From Sulfitobacter sp. (GTDB lineage: Bacteria > Pseudomonadota > Alphaproteobacteria > Rhodobacterales > Rhodobacteraceae), in contig JAPKCR010000043.1 in the NCBI GenBank assembly GCA_026421135.1, positions 1 to 9,387 of the forward strand: a stretch of 9,387 nucleotides of DNA, written 5' to 3'. Position 1 is the first letter of the stretch. Each line of letters starts with the position of its first letter. Below are positions 1 to 6,241 of this stretch, piece by piece. The position numbers and the translations under genes were made by a program. The notes under the pieces are model-generated. The model made no database searches, was not told the DNA's origin, and saw only the letters and a program-made list of their open reading frames with translations.

Positions 1-1
1 G

Positions 2-703
2 CGCGTCTTGTACGAGATGCTGTCCTGGCGGCCTTCTGGTGTGATCATCGCGGGGCTGGAGCACTCGGACGCCACCCGTGCCATGTTGAAAAACGCAGGC
101 ATCCCTGTGGTAGAAATCATGGACGTCGATGGCCGTCCAATCGACGCCGTCGTGGGAATTTCGCATCGTCGTGCCGGGCAGGAAATGGCCAAGGCGATCC
201 TGAAAGAGGGCTATGAACATATCGGGTTCATGGGGACCAAGATGCCGTTGGACCACCGCGCCCGCAAACGGTTTGAAGGGTTCACCGAAGGTCTGGCGAA
301 GGCAGGCATCGAGATCGAGGACCGCGCGTTTTATTCAGGTGGATCGGCGTTGGCCAAAGGGCGCGAGATGACCCAAGAGATGCTGGAGCGGTCGCCCGAT
401 CTGGATTTTCTGTATTATTCAAATGACATGATTGGTGCAGGGGGGCTGCTGTATCTTATCGATCAGGGTATTGATATTCCCGGGCAGATCGGCTTGGCCG
501 GATTTAACAACGTCGAACTGTTGCAGGGTCTGCCAAGGCAGTTGGCCACGATGGATGCGTGTCGCGCAGAAATCGGCCGTGCTGCGGCGCAAATTATTCT
601 GAACGACACATTGGACGAACCGGACCCCGACTTGCAAACTCATGTCACGATGACCCCAGTCCTTTCACTGGGGGATACGTTGCGCCGCAAGCGTAGTGGA
701 TGA
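2..703 (+). CDS. LacI-family transcriptional regulator, 5'-truncated by window edge (effector-binding domain)
   Basis: The reading frame is open from the first bases of the window, so the true start and the N-terminal LacI helix-turn-helix lie upstream. The visible 233 residues are a periplasmic-binding-protein-like effector domain. Diagnostic stretches are RPSGVIIAGLEHS near the left edge, the HRRAGQEMAKAILKEGYEHIGFMG segment (split here only for reference), the FLYYSNDMIGAGGL segment where LacI proteins carry the 'ND..A.G' pattern, and the C-terminal IGLAGFNNVEL plus RAEIGRAAAQIIL pattern. This architecture resembles GntR/IdnR-type members that bind sugars or sugar acids, but the ligand cannot be read from the sequence. 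Its stop codon overlaps the start of the next gene (ATGA, 700-703), suggesting translational coupling. It could control the downstream transport operon, but an unrelated gene lies between them, so its target may equally be upstream of the window. Confidence 0.9.
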   Translation, partial: RVLYEMLSWRPSGVIIAGLEHSDATRAMLKNAGIPVVEIMDVDGRPIDAVVGISHRRAGQEMAKAILKEGYEHIGFMGTKMPLDHRARKRFEGFTEGLAKAGIEIEDRAFYSGGSALAKGREMTQEMLERSPDLDFLYYSNDMIGAGGLLYLIDQGIDIPGQIGLAGFNNVELLQGLPRQLATMDACRAEIGRAAAQIILNDTLDEPDPDLQTHVTMTPVLSLGDTLRRKRSG

Positions 704-1920
704 ACACCCTCACGCTGAGCAACCAAGACGCTCGGCGTCTGTTTCTGCACCGTCATCTGCTAAGTGACGCGCCGCAGGGCGAGGCAAAAGGTGACGCGCT
801 GTTACAGGTCATCCAGGGCTTGGGCTTCGTCCAGCTTGATAGCATCAACACGGTCGCGCGTGCGCATGATCTGATCCTGTTTTCCCGCAAACCTCGATAT
901 CGCCCTGAAAGGTTGAAGCAGCTTTATGAAAACGATGGTGCACTGTTTGAACATTGGACCCATGACGCTGCGGTGATCCCGATGGGGTATTATTCCTATT
1001 GGGAAATGCGCCGCCAGCGTGATGCCGAGACCCTGCGCAAACGCTATCGCAACTGGCACAAGCACGACTTTGAATCGCAGTTTGAAAAGCTTTTGGATCA
1101 AATCCGTGAACAGGGCCCTGTGTGTTCAGCTGATGTTGGCAAGGACGAAAAGCGGTCAAACAGTGGGTGGTGGGATTGGCACCCTTCAAAGACTGCGTTG
1201 GAGTATCTTTGGCGGACAGGGGCATTGCATGTCATCGGCCGTGACGGATTTCAGAAGCGATATGATCTGACGGAAAGGGTGTTGGATACACATCTGTGTA
1301 ACCCGCCTGCGGCACCGGATGATCCTGCGACGATTGACTGGTGCTGTAGTGGCGCGTTGGATCGGTTAGGTTTTGCAACCCACACCGAACTCGCAGCGTT
1401 CTGGGATCATATCAGCCCGTCTGAAGCAAAAGACTGGGTGGCCGAAGAACTGGCCGCAGGGCGCTTGCAACCGATCATGGTGACTTGTGCCAATGGCGAA
1501 AAGCGTAGTGCCATTGCGCGCCCTGGCATCGCGCGCGATCCAGCGCTGCAAATTGCACCAACCCTACGGCTGCGCGTGCTTAGCCCTTTTGATCCGGCTT
1601 TGCGTGACCGCAAGCGCGCGGAACGGTTGTTCGGTTTTAACTACAGGGTGGAGATGTTCGTCCCCGAGGCCAAGCGCACCTATGGCTATTACGTTTTCCC
1701 GATCCTGCAAGGCGACACCATCATCGCCCGCGTAGACATGAAGGCGTTTCGCAATCGTGACACTTTGGTGGTGCGCGCCCTTTGGCCGGAGCCGGGCACG
1801 CGGTGGGGCAAAGGCAAGCAAGCTGCGTTCGAGGCGGAGCTGACGCGGTTAACCAAGCTGGCAGGCGTATCCCAGGTCAGCTTTGACGACGATTGGCTGC
1901 GTGCGCCAAAATCCAAGTAG
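700..1920 (+). CDS. YcaQ/AlkX-type winged-helix DNA glycosylase family protein
   Basis: A 406-residue protein of the winged-helix family that includes E. coli YcaQ (AlkX) and Streptomyces AlkZ. Known members remove bulky alkylated bases and unhook interstrand crosslinks made by nitrogen mustards or azinomycin. The family's catalytic Gln-x-Asp/Gln motif is present as Q45-L46-D47 within GFVQLDSIN. Other family hallmarks are EHWTHDA at 84-90, a WDWHPSKTALEYLWRTG segment around the second winged helix, SPFDP at 295-299, and YGYYVFPIL at 328-336 near the C terminus. Length is typical (about 400). The protein has no signal peptide and should act on DNA in the cytoplasm. The ATG at 700 overlaps the stop of the LacI-family gene and has no clear Shine-Dalgarno, so it probably depends on coupled translation. 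The QLD form matches the AlkX subgroup rather than the QxQ form of antibiotic self-resistance enzymes. Activity on crosslinks is inferred from family only. Confidence 0.9.
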   Translation: MNTLTLSNQDARRLFLHRHLLSDAPQGEAKGDALLQVIQGLGFVQLDSINTVARAHDLILFSRKPRYRPERLKQLYENDGALFEHWTHDAAVIPMGYYSYWEMRRQRDAETLRKRYRNWHKHDFESQFEKLLDQIREQGPVCSADVGKDEKRSNSGWWDWHPSKTALEYLWRTGALHVIGRDGFQKRYDLTERVLDTHLCNPPAAPDDPATIDWCCSGALDRLGFATHTELAAFWDHISPSEAKDWVAEELAAGRLQPIMVTCANGEKRSAIARPGIARDPALQIAPTLRLRVLSPFDPALRDRKRAERLFGFNYRVEMFVPEAKRTYGYYVFPILQGDTIIARVDMKAFRNRDTLVVRALWPEPGTRWGKGKQAAFEAELTRLTKLAGVSQVSFDDDWLRAPKSK

Positions 1921-1946
1921 ACTGCACGGTTTTTGGGCGCGATCTC

Positions 1947-1964
1947 CGTTCGAGTCTTCGAACG
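1947..1964. repeat. Perfect 7-bp inverted repeat CGTTCGA-N4-TCGAACG
   Basis: CGTTCGA (1947-1953) and TCGAACG (1958-1964) flank the 4-base spacer GTCT, 27 bp after the stop of the glycosylase gene. It could be a dyad operator for a LacI-type or other dimeric regulator, or a short terminator stem for the upstream gene. The terminator reading is weakened by the lack of an immediate T-run (ATGTCATTTTG follows). The position upstream of the putative promoter of the oxidoreductase/TRAP operon favours a regulatory role, but this is inference. Confidence 0.45.
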
Positions 1965-1968
1965 ATGT

Positions 1969-1987
1969 CATTTTGTAAACATTTTGT
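1969..1987. promoter_or_regulatory. 8-bp direct repeat CATTTTGT at 11-bp period
   Basis: CATTTTGT occurs at 1969-1976 and again at 1980-1987, separated by AAA. The start-to-start distance of 11 bp is about one helical turn, so a protein could touch both copies on the same DNA face. The second copy abuts and shares one base with the candidate -35 element. The repeat is seen directly; a regulator-binding role is inference. Confidence 0.4.
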
Positions 1988-2014
1988 TGACGTAATGCAT
2001 TTCTGTGCCAGAGT
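1987..2014 (+). promoter_or_regulatory. Candidate sigma70-type promoter for the oxidoreductase-TRAP-pxp operon
   Basis: TTGACG (1987-1992) is a good -35 match (five of six to TTGACA). A weak -10 candidate, CAGAGT (2009-2014), lies 16 bp downstream. The operon that follows has only short gaps and overlaps between genes, so a promoter is expected in this 153-bp gap. The -10 is poor by the E. coli consensus, and a transcription start near 2021 is only an estimate. Confidence 0.4.
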
Positions 2015-2029
2015 GACGTCAAAGGAATC

Positions 2030-2077
2030 ATGATCATGCGTTTGCCCAGAGCCTCTCAGCGGGGACCATTGCGATGA
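2030..2077 (+). CDS. Possible 15-codon leader ORF overlapping the oxidoreductase start
   Basis: ATG at 2030 opens a short frame encoding MIMRLPRASQRGPLR that stops at TGA 2075-2077, overlapping the ATG of the next gene (ATGA, 2074-2077). A second in-frame ATG at 2036 sits about 10 bases after AAAGGA (2021-2026), a reasonable Shine-Dalgarno distance. Such an arrangement could couple translation of the oxidoreductase to a leader peptide. The alternative is chance: the ORF is very short, and if transcription starts near 2021 the AAAGGA would be at the extreme 5' end. The downstream gene also has its own GGGGA ribosome-binding site, so the leader is not needed to explain its translation. Confidence 0.25.
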   Translation: MIMRLPRASQRGPLR

Positions 2078-3318
2078 CCCGCCATGTCGCCATCATTGGT
2101 GCAGGGATCGTTGGTGTCTCCACGGCCATTTGGCTGCAGCGTGCGGGTGCAAAGGTGACCATCATTGATCGTGCTGGACCGGGCACTGGTACCTCTCACG
2201 GGAATGCTGGTGTGCTTGCGGCAAGCGGTGTTGCCCCGGTGACCGGACCGGGGTTGTTGCGCAAAGCACCGTTTATGCTGCTCGACCGCGATGTACCTTT
2301 GTACCTGCGCCTGTCCTATTTGCCGCGCTTGTTACCGTGGTTAAGGAAATACATGAGCTATGCTAATGACGCTGACACGAGACGCATTTCGGCAGCACTT
2401 GCCCCTATTGTCAGCGACAGCGTTGAGCAACACAAAAGCCTGACTGCCGATCTGGGCCTGTCCGATTGGGTGACCGACAGCGACTATGTCTTTGCCTATC
2501 GCAAACGCGGGGATTTCGACGCTGAGGCCTATACTTGGGCGTTGCGTACGCAAGCCGGCTTTTCGCCGACTCTGGTCGAAGGCGGGGCAGTGCATGAATA
2601 TGAACCAGCGCTAGGGCCGGAGATCACCTGCCTTGCTACGTTGAAAGATCACGGCTTTATCCGAGATCCGGGGGGCTACGTTGTTGCTTTGGCAGCCGCG
2701 TTTGAAAAGGCGGGCGGTACTTTCCTAAGGGCTGAGGTCAAGGATTTCGATCTGACCGACGGCACAGTGACGGCCGTCCAAACCACACAAGGCACTGTAA
2801 CATGCGACGATATCGTGCTGGCCGCGGGCGTGTGGTCAAAGCCGCTGATGGCCAAGCTGGGACTTAACGTACCGCAGGAATCTGAACGAGGCTATCACGT
2901 GATTTTCGAAGGTGCGACCGGCGGGCCGACACGGCCGACCATGATCGCCAGCGGCAAATTCGTCGCCACACCAATGGCCCAAGGTGTGCGCTGCGCGGGT
3001 ATCCTCGAATTCGGCGGGCTTGAGGCTGGTCCTTCCAAGGCACCACTGGCCCTGCTGCGCCGGCAGGCCAAGGCGGCGTTCCCGAATCTGACGGCCACCA
3101 ACGAAATCGAATGGTTGGGGCACAGGCCAGCCCCCAGCGACAGCTTGCCCCTGATCGGGCAGGTCGGCACAAGCCGGGTCTATGCCGCCTTTGGTCATCA
3201 CCACATCGGGTTGACCGGCGGGCCAAAAACTGGCCGTCTGATTGCAGGCATGATCATGGATCAGCCAATGAACACCGACATGAAACCCTATCATCCACAA
3301 CGGTTCAGCAACGTCTGA
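2074..3318 (+). CDS. DadA-like FAD-dependent amino acid oxidoreductase
   Basis: A 414-residue flavoprotein of the DAO/glycine oxidase superfamily, closest in pattern to D-amino acid dehydrogenase (DadA), which oxidises amino acids to 2-oxo acids plus ammonia and passes electrons to the respiratory chain. The Rossmann FAD motif is G9-x-G11-x-x-G14 with the ribose-binding acid D32. The THS/TSHGNAG-like segment at about 38-46 matches the DadA TSxANAG region. Near the C terminus are GHRPAPSD (349-356), PLIG (359-362) and FGHHHIGLTGGPKTGR (373-388), the second FAD-contact region. No signal peptide is present. The ATG at 2074 follows GGGGA (2061-2065) by 8 bases and places the FAD motif at the very N terminus, as usual. 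It is the first gene of the transport/pxp operon, so it probably acts on the imported compound or its hydrolysis product. Whether the substrate is a D-amino acid, an N-substituted amino acid or a cyclic imino acid cannot be read from the sequence. Confidence 0.85.
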   Translation: MTRHVAIIGAGIVGVSTAIWLQRAGAKVTIIDRAGPGTGTSHGNAGVLAASGVAPVTGPGLLRKAPFMLLDRDVPLYLRLSYLPRLLPWLRKYMSYANDADTRRISAALAPIVSDSVEQHKSLTADLGLSDWVTDSDYVFAYRKRGDFDAEAYTWALRTQAGFSPTLVEGGAVHEYEPALGPEITCLATLKDHGFIRDPGGYVVALAAAFEKAGGTFLRAEVKDFDLTDGTVTAVQTTQGTVTCDDIVLAAGVWSKPLMAKLGLNVPQESERGYHVIFEGATGGPTRPTMIASGKFVATPMAQGVRCAGILEFGGLEAGPSKAPLALLRRQAKAAFPNLTATNEIEWLGHRPAPSDSLPLIGQVGTSRVYAAFGHHHIGLTGGPKTGRLIAGMIMDQPMNTDMKPYHPQRFSNV

Positions 3319-3321
3319 ACC
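3302..3321. repeat. 7-bp stem-loop over the oxidoreductase stop codon
   Basis: GGTTCAG (3302-3308) and CTGAACC (3315-3321) form a perfect 7-bp stem with a CAACGT loop, and the TGA stop (3316-3318) lies in the right arm. There is no T-run, so it is unlikely to be an intrinsic terminator. In an mRNA it could slow nucleases or mark a processing site just before the highly expressed binding-protein gene. Function is inference; the dyad itself is clear. Confidence 0.45.
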
Positions 3322-3348
3322 ACCGAAATCACCAACAAGGAGAGAGAC

Positions 3349-4338
3349 ATGAAGCTGACTAATAAACTGATGACAGGCGTCGCGACCGCAGCGATTGCCA
3401 TGACAAGCGCACTGCCCGTACTGGCCGCCGAAAAGTGGGACATGCCGATGGCGTATTCCGCGTCAAATTTCCATTCCGAGAACGGCATGACCTTTGCGAA
3501 ATGCGTGACCGATGGAACCAGCGGAGAGATCGAGATTACCGTCCACCCCGGCGGGTCGCTGATTGCTGGCGCTGACATCAAGCGCGCCATCCAAACCGGA
3601 CAAGTGCAACTGGGCGAACGCCTTTTGTCCGGTCATCAAAACGAAAACGTGCTGTTCGGATTTGATTCCATTCCATTCCTTGCACCGTCTTTCGACGATT
3701 CCGACAAACTGTGGAAGGCCGCCAAACCCAAAATCGAAGAGCTGCTTGCCGAGCAGAACCTGACCTTGCTTTATAACGTACCATGGCCACCCCAAGGGCT
3801 GTACTTCAAGAAAGACGTGAACAGCGTCGAAGACATGAAGGGCGTCAAATTCCGGTCTTATAACAACGCGACCAGCCGTCTGGCCGAACTGACAGGCATG
3901 TTGCCCGTTACGATTGAAGCCGCTGAACTAAGCCAGGCCTTTGCCACGGGCGTCGCGGAATCGATGATCTCGTCAGGTGCAACCGGCTATGATCAAAAGG
4001 TTTGGGAGAGCCTGACCAACTTTTACGAAGTCGATGCTTGGCTGCCACGCAACTATGTCATGGTAAACAACGACGTTTGGTCCGATGTGTCTGATGCCAA
4101 CAAAGACATTATCACTACCTGCGCAACCGAGGCAGAAGCACGTGGTTTGCAGGCGTCCAAGGACTATACCCAGTTCACCTATGACGGTCTGCGCGAAGGC
4201 GGCATGAAAGTTGGGCCCGCAAGCGACGACCTGATGTCCGGCTTGCGTGCTGTGGGTGAGACCATGACGTCGGAATGGCTTGAGTCGGCTGGCGATGAAG
4301 GCAAGGCCATCGTCGATGGTTACAAATCGATGCAGTAA
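3349..4338 (+). CDS. dctP: TRAP transporter substrate-binding protein, DctP family
   Basis: A 329-residue exported protein that captures the substrate in the periplasm and delivers it to the membrane subunits. The N terminus is a Sec signal peptide: K3 and K6, a hydrophobic core (VATAAIAMTSALPVLA) and an AxA-like cleavage site at about A26/A27. The mature part has the DctP fold pattern. It includes the GVKFRSYNN segment at 165-173, whose R169 aligns with the conserved arginine that binds the substrate carboxylate in this family, and the A-ELSQAFATGVAESMISS region typical of the ligand cleft. A carboxylate-bearing ligand is therefore expected. Two cysteines, C52 and C258, could form a periplasmic disulfide, but this is uncertain. 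The start is fixed by AAGGAG (3337-3342) 6 bases before ATG. It lies 30 bp after the oxidoreductase gene and is followed by a terminator-like hairpin that should give it more transcript than the permease genes. Confidence 0.95.
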   Translation: MKLTNKLMTGVATAAIAMTSALPVLAAEKWDMPMAYSASNFHSENGMTFAKCVTDGTSGEIEITVHPGGSLIAGADIKRAIQTGQVQLGERLLSGHQNENVLFGFDSIPFLAPSFDDSDKLWKAAKPKIEELLAEQNLTLLYNVPWPPQGLYFKKDVNSVEDMKGVKFRSYNNATSRLAELTGMLPVTIEAAELSQAFATGVAESMISSGATGYDQKVWESLTNFYEVDAWLPRNYVMVNNDVWSDVSDANKDIITTCATEAEARGLQASKDYTQFTYDGLREGGMKVGPASDDLMSGLRAVGETMTSEWLESAGDEGKAIVDGYKSMQ

Positions 4339-4347
4339 GCATCCGTT

Positions 4348-4380
4348 CGGCGGCCCTTTCAAACGGGCCGCCGTTTCTTT
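4348..4380 (+). terminator. Intrinsic terminator or attenuator between dctP and dctQ
   Basis: A perfect 9-bp GC-only stem, CGGCGGCCC (4348-4356) with GGGCCGCCG (4365-4373), encloses an 8-base loop and is followed by TTTCTTT. It lies in the 63-bp gap between the binding-protein gene and the small permease gene. Since dctQ and dctM need transcription from the same operon and I see no strong promoter in the short remaining gap, partial termination is likely: many copies of the binding protein, fewer of the permease. The hairpin may also protect the dctP message from 3' decay. Confidence 0.8.
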
Positions 4381-4401
4381 CCGCCAAACGGAGATTTCCC
4401 A

Positions 4402-4926
4402 ATGAAAGCCCTGCGCAAATCGCTTGATGCACTCTACTTGATTTCGGGTGCCTTGGCTGCTGCATGCCTGATCGCGATTTTGTTGCTGATCGTGGTGCAA
4501 ATGGTCGCGCGCTGGACTGGCGAAGTCTTTCCCGGTGCGGCAAGTTATGCAGGTTACGCTATGGCGGGGGCCAGTTTTCTGGCCTTTGCCAACGCGTTGA
4601 ACCGCGGCACACATATCCGCGTGTCGATCTTGCTGAACGCATTGCCCGATGGGCCAAAGCGGTTGCTGGATATCTGGTGTTTCGGACTGGCGTCAGCCAT
4701 CGCGTGGTATTTCACCTATTACGCCTATTGGTTTGTTTATTGGTCGTGGAAATTCAACGAGGTCAGTCAGGCGCAAGACGCTACTGCCTTGTGGATTCCG
4801 CAATCGGTGATGGTGGTCGGAGGCGCGATCCTTGCCATTGCCCTGACTGACAATCTGATAAATCTGATCGTTAAGGGCGAACACCGCCTGACCCGCGATC
4901 TTGTCGATCAAAGCTTTGGGGAGTGA
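4402..4926 (+). CDS. dctQ: TRAP transporter small permease subunit, DctQ family
   Basis: A 174-residue inner-membrane protein that pairs with the large subunit to form the TRAP permease, which imports the substrate using an ion gradient rather than ATP. Four hydrophobic segments are visible at about 13-35, 46-66, 87-113 and 131-155, the usual DctQ topology. The conserved cytoplasmic-loop pattern appears as NRGTHIRVSILLNALP at 67-82. Length is typical. The ATG at 4402 follows GGAG (4390-4393) by 8 bases. The gene starts just after the dctP terminator-like hairpin and ends 4 bases before the start of dctM, consistent with coupled production of the two subunits. It has no known enzymatic role. 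Confidence 0.92.
   Translation: MKALRKSLDALYLISGALAAACLIAILLLIVVQMVARWTGEVFPGAASYAGYAMAGASFLAFANALNRGTHIRVSILLNALPDGPKRLLDIWCFGLASAIAWYFTYYAYWFVYWSWKFNEVSQAQDATALWIPQSVMVVGGAILAIALTDNLINLIVKGEHRLTRDLVDQSFGE
4918..4923 (+). promoter_or_regulatory. Ribosome-binding site GGGGAG deciding the dctM start
   Basis: GGGGAG lies 7 bases before the TTG at 4931 and overlaps the last codons of dctQ. An in-frame TTG at 4901 would lie upstream of this site and deep in dctQ. The only ATG nearby (4926) is out of frame and reaches a stop after two codons. This makes TTG 4931 the preferred start. Confidence 0.7.
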
Positions 4927-4930
4927 TGCG

Positions 4931-6241
4931 TTGACTGAACTTTACGCAATCGTCCTCTTCCTCGTCGTCCTCTTCTTTTTGCTTGGTACAGGTGTGTGGG
5001 TTGGCCTTGCCCTAATGGGTGTCGCTTGGGTCGGGATGGAGCTGTTCACAACGCGCCCAGTCGGCGACGCGATGGTCACGACGATCTGGGCCTCGTCCAG
5101 CTCTTGGACCCTGACAGCCTTGCCGCTTTTCATCTGGATGGGGGAGATCCTGTTCAGAACCCGCCTGTCCGAGGATATGTTCAAAGGTCTGTCGCCGTGG
5201 CTGGCCAAACTGCCCGGTGGGCTGGTTCACACCAATATCGTCGGCTGCACTGTGTTTGCTGCTGTGTCCGGATCCTCTGCTGCGACGCTGACCACGGTTG
5301 GCAAAATGTCGATCCCGGAACTACGGGCGCGCAATTACCCTGAAAAGATGATCATCGGTACGCTGGCCGGTGCCGCAACCCTTGGTCTGATGATCCCGCC
5401 GTCGCTGGCGCTGATCGTCTACGGGGTGACTGTGAACGAAAGCATAACCAAGCTGTTCTTTGCCGGCGTGTTGCCTGGCCTGTTATTAGCAGTGATGTTC
5501 ATGGCTTACGTGGCGTTTATCTCACTCACCTCCAAAGACTGGAACCCCACAGTCGAGCGCGACATGGGCTTTGCCGACAAGCTGCGAAACTCGCGATTCT
5601 TGCTGCCTGTGTTTGCGCTGATTTCTGTCGTTATCGGGTCGATGTATCTGGGTTTCGCCACAGCAACCGAAGCCGCAGCGATTGGCGTGATCGGTGCCCT
5701 GATGCTGGCGCTTTTACAAGGTTCACTGAGCTGGAGCAGCTTTCAGCAAAGCTTGATGGGCGCGATGCGCACGTCTGCGATGATCGCACTAATTTTGGCG
5801 GGCGCGGCATTTCTCAAGCTGTCGATGGGCTTTACCGGTTTGCCACGGGCACTGGCCGATGGCATCGCAGGGATGGAGCTTTCGCGTTTCCAACTGCTCA
5901 TGGCATTGCTGGTATTCTACATCGTGCTCGGCATGTTTTTGGACGGTATTTCGTCGGTTGTGCTGACCATGGCAGTGGTTGAACCCATGGTCCGTGACGC
6001 GGGAATTGATCTGATCTGGTTCGGCATTTTCGTCGTAGTTGTCGTTGAGATGGCGCAAATTACCCCGCCCATCGGGTTTAATCTATTTGTACTCCAAGGC
6101 ATGACCGATCACGAAATGGGCTATATTACCAAAGCCGCATTGCCAATGTTCGCGATCATGGTGGTCATGGTGTTCGTTTTGATTTTCTTTCCAGACATCG
6201 CCACGTGGTTGCCAGACAACATTAGACAAGGCCCGTCATGA
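4931..6241 (+). CDS. dctM: TRAP transporter large permease subunit, DctM family
   Basis: With a TTG start this encodes 436 residues, the normal size of the DctM translocation subunit of TRAP carriers. It is strongly hydrophobic throughout, with roughly a dozen membrane segments beginning at about residue 4. Family signatures are SGSSAATLTTVGKMSIPE around 113-130, LGLMIPPSLALIVYGV around 151-166 followed by TKLFFAGVLPGLLLA, and the late QITPPIGFNLFV at 376-387; the Gly/Pro-rich hairpins in these regions form the transport pathway in known structures. It works with the DctQ and DctP proteins encoded just upstream. The stop overlaps the pxpB start by 4 bp (ATGA, 6238-6241), which ties import directly to the hydrolase subunits. 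The start choice rests on the GGGGAG site 7 bases upstream; an alternative TTG 30 bases earlier is less likely. Confidence 0.93.
   Translation: MTELYAIVLFLVVLFFLLGTGVWVGLALMGVAWVGMELFTTRPVGDAMVTTIWASSSSWTLTALPLFIWMGEILFRTRLSEDMFKGLSPWLAKLPGGLVHTNIVGCTVFAAVSGSSAATLTTVGKMSIPELRARNYPEKMIIGTLAGAATLGLMIPPSLALIVYGVTVNESITKLFFAGVLPGLLLAVMFMAYVAFISLTSKDWNPTVERDMGFADKLRNSRFLLPVFALISVVIGSMYLGFATATEAAAIGVIGALMLALLQGSLSWSSFQQSLMGAMRTSAMIALILAGAAFLKLSMGFTGLPRALADGIAGMELSRFQLLMALLVFYIVLGMFLDGISSVVLTMAVVEPMVRDAGIDLIWFGIFVVVVVEMAQITPPIGFNLFVLQGMTDHEMGYITKAALPMFAIMVVMVFVLIFFPDIATWLPDNIRQGPS

Noticed and set aside
2029..2038. 10-bp palindrome CATGATCATG before the oxidoreductase gene
   Set aside because: Short, made of two overlapping ATG-containing repeats, and not placed where an operator or terminator is clearly needed; chance is a fair explanation.
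2836..3300. Minus-strand frame of 154 codons over the oxidoreductase gene
   Set aside because: It is fully nested in a convincing gene and its Trp/Arg/Pro-rich translation looks non-coding.
3973..4614. Minus-strand open frame of 213 codons across dctP, the hairpin and dctQ
   Set aside because: It crosses a terminator-like structure and two well-supported genes, has no recognisable domain, and is best explained as a shadow frame.
4901..4930. Upstream TTG start for dctM
   Set aside because: It lies before the GGGGAG site and inside dctQ; TTG 4931 gives correct spacing and a normal DctM N terminus.
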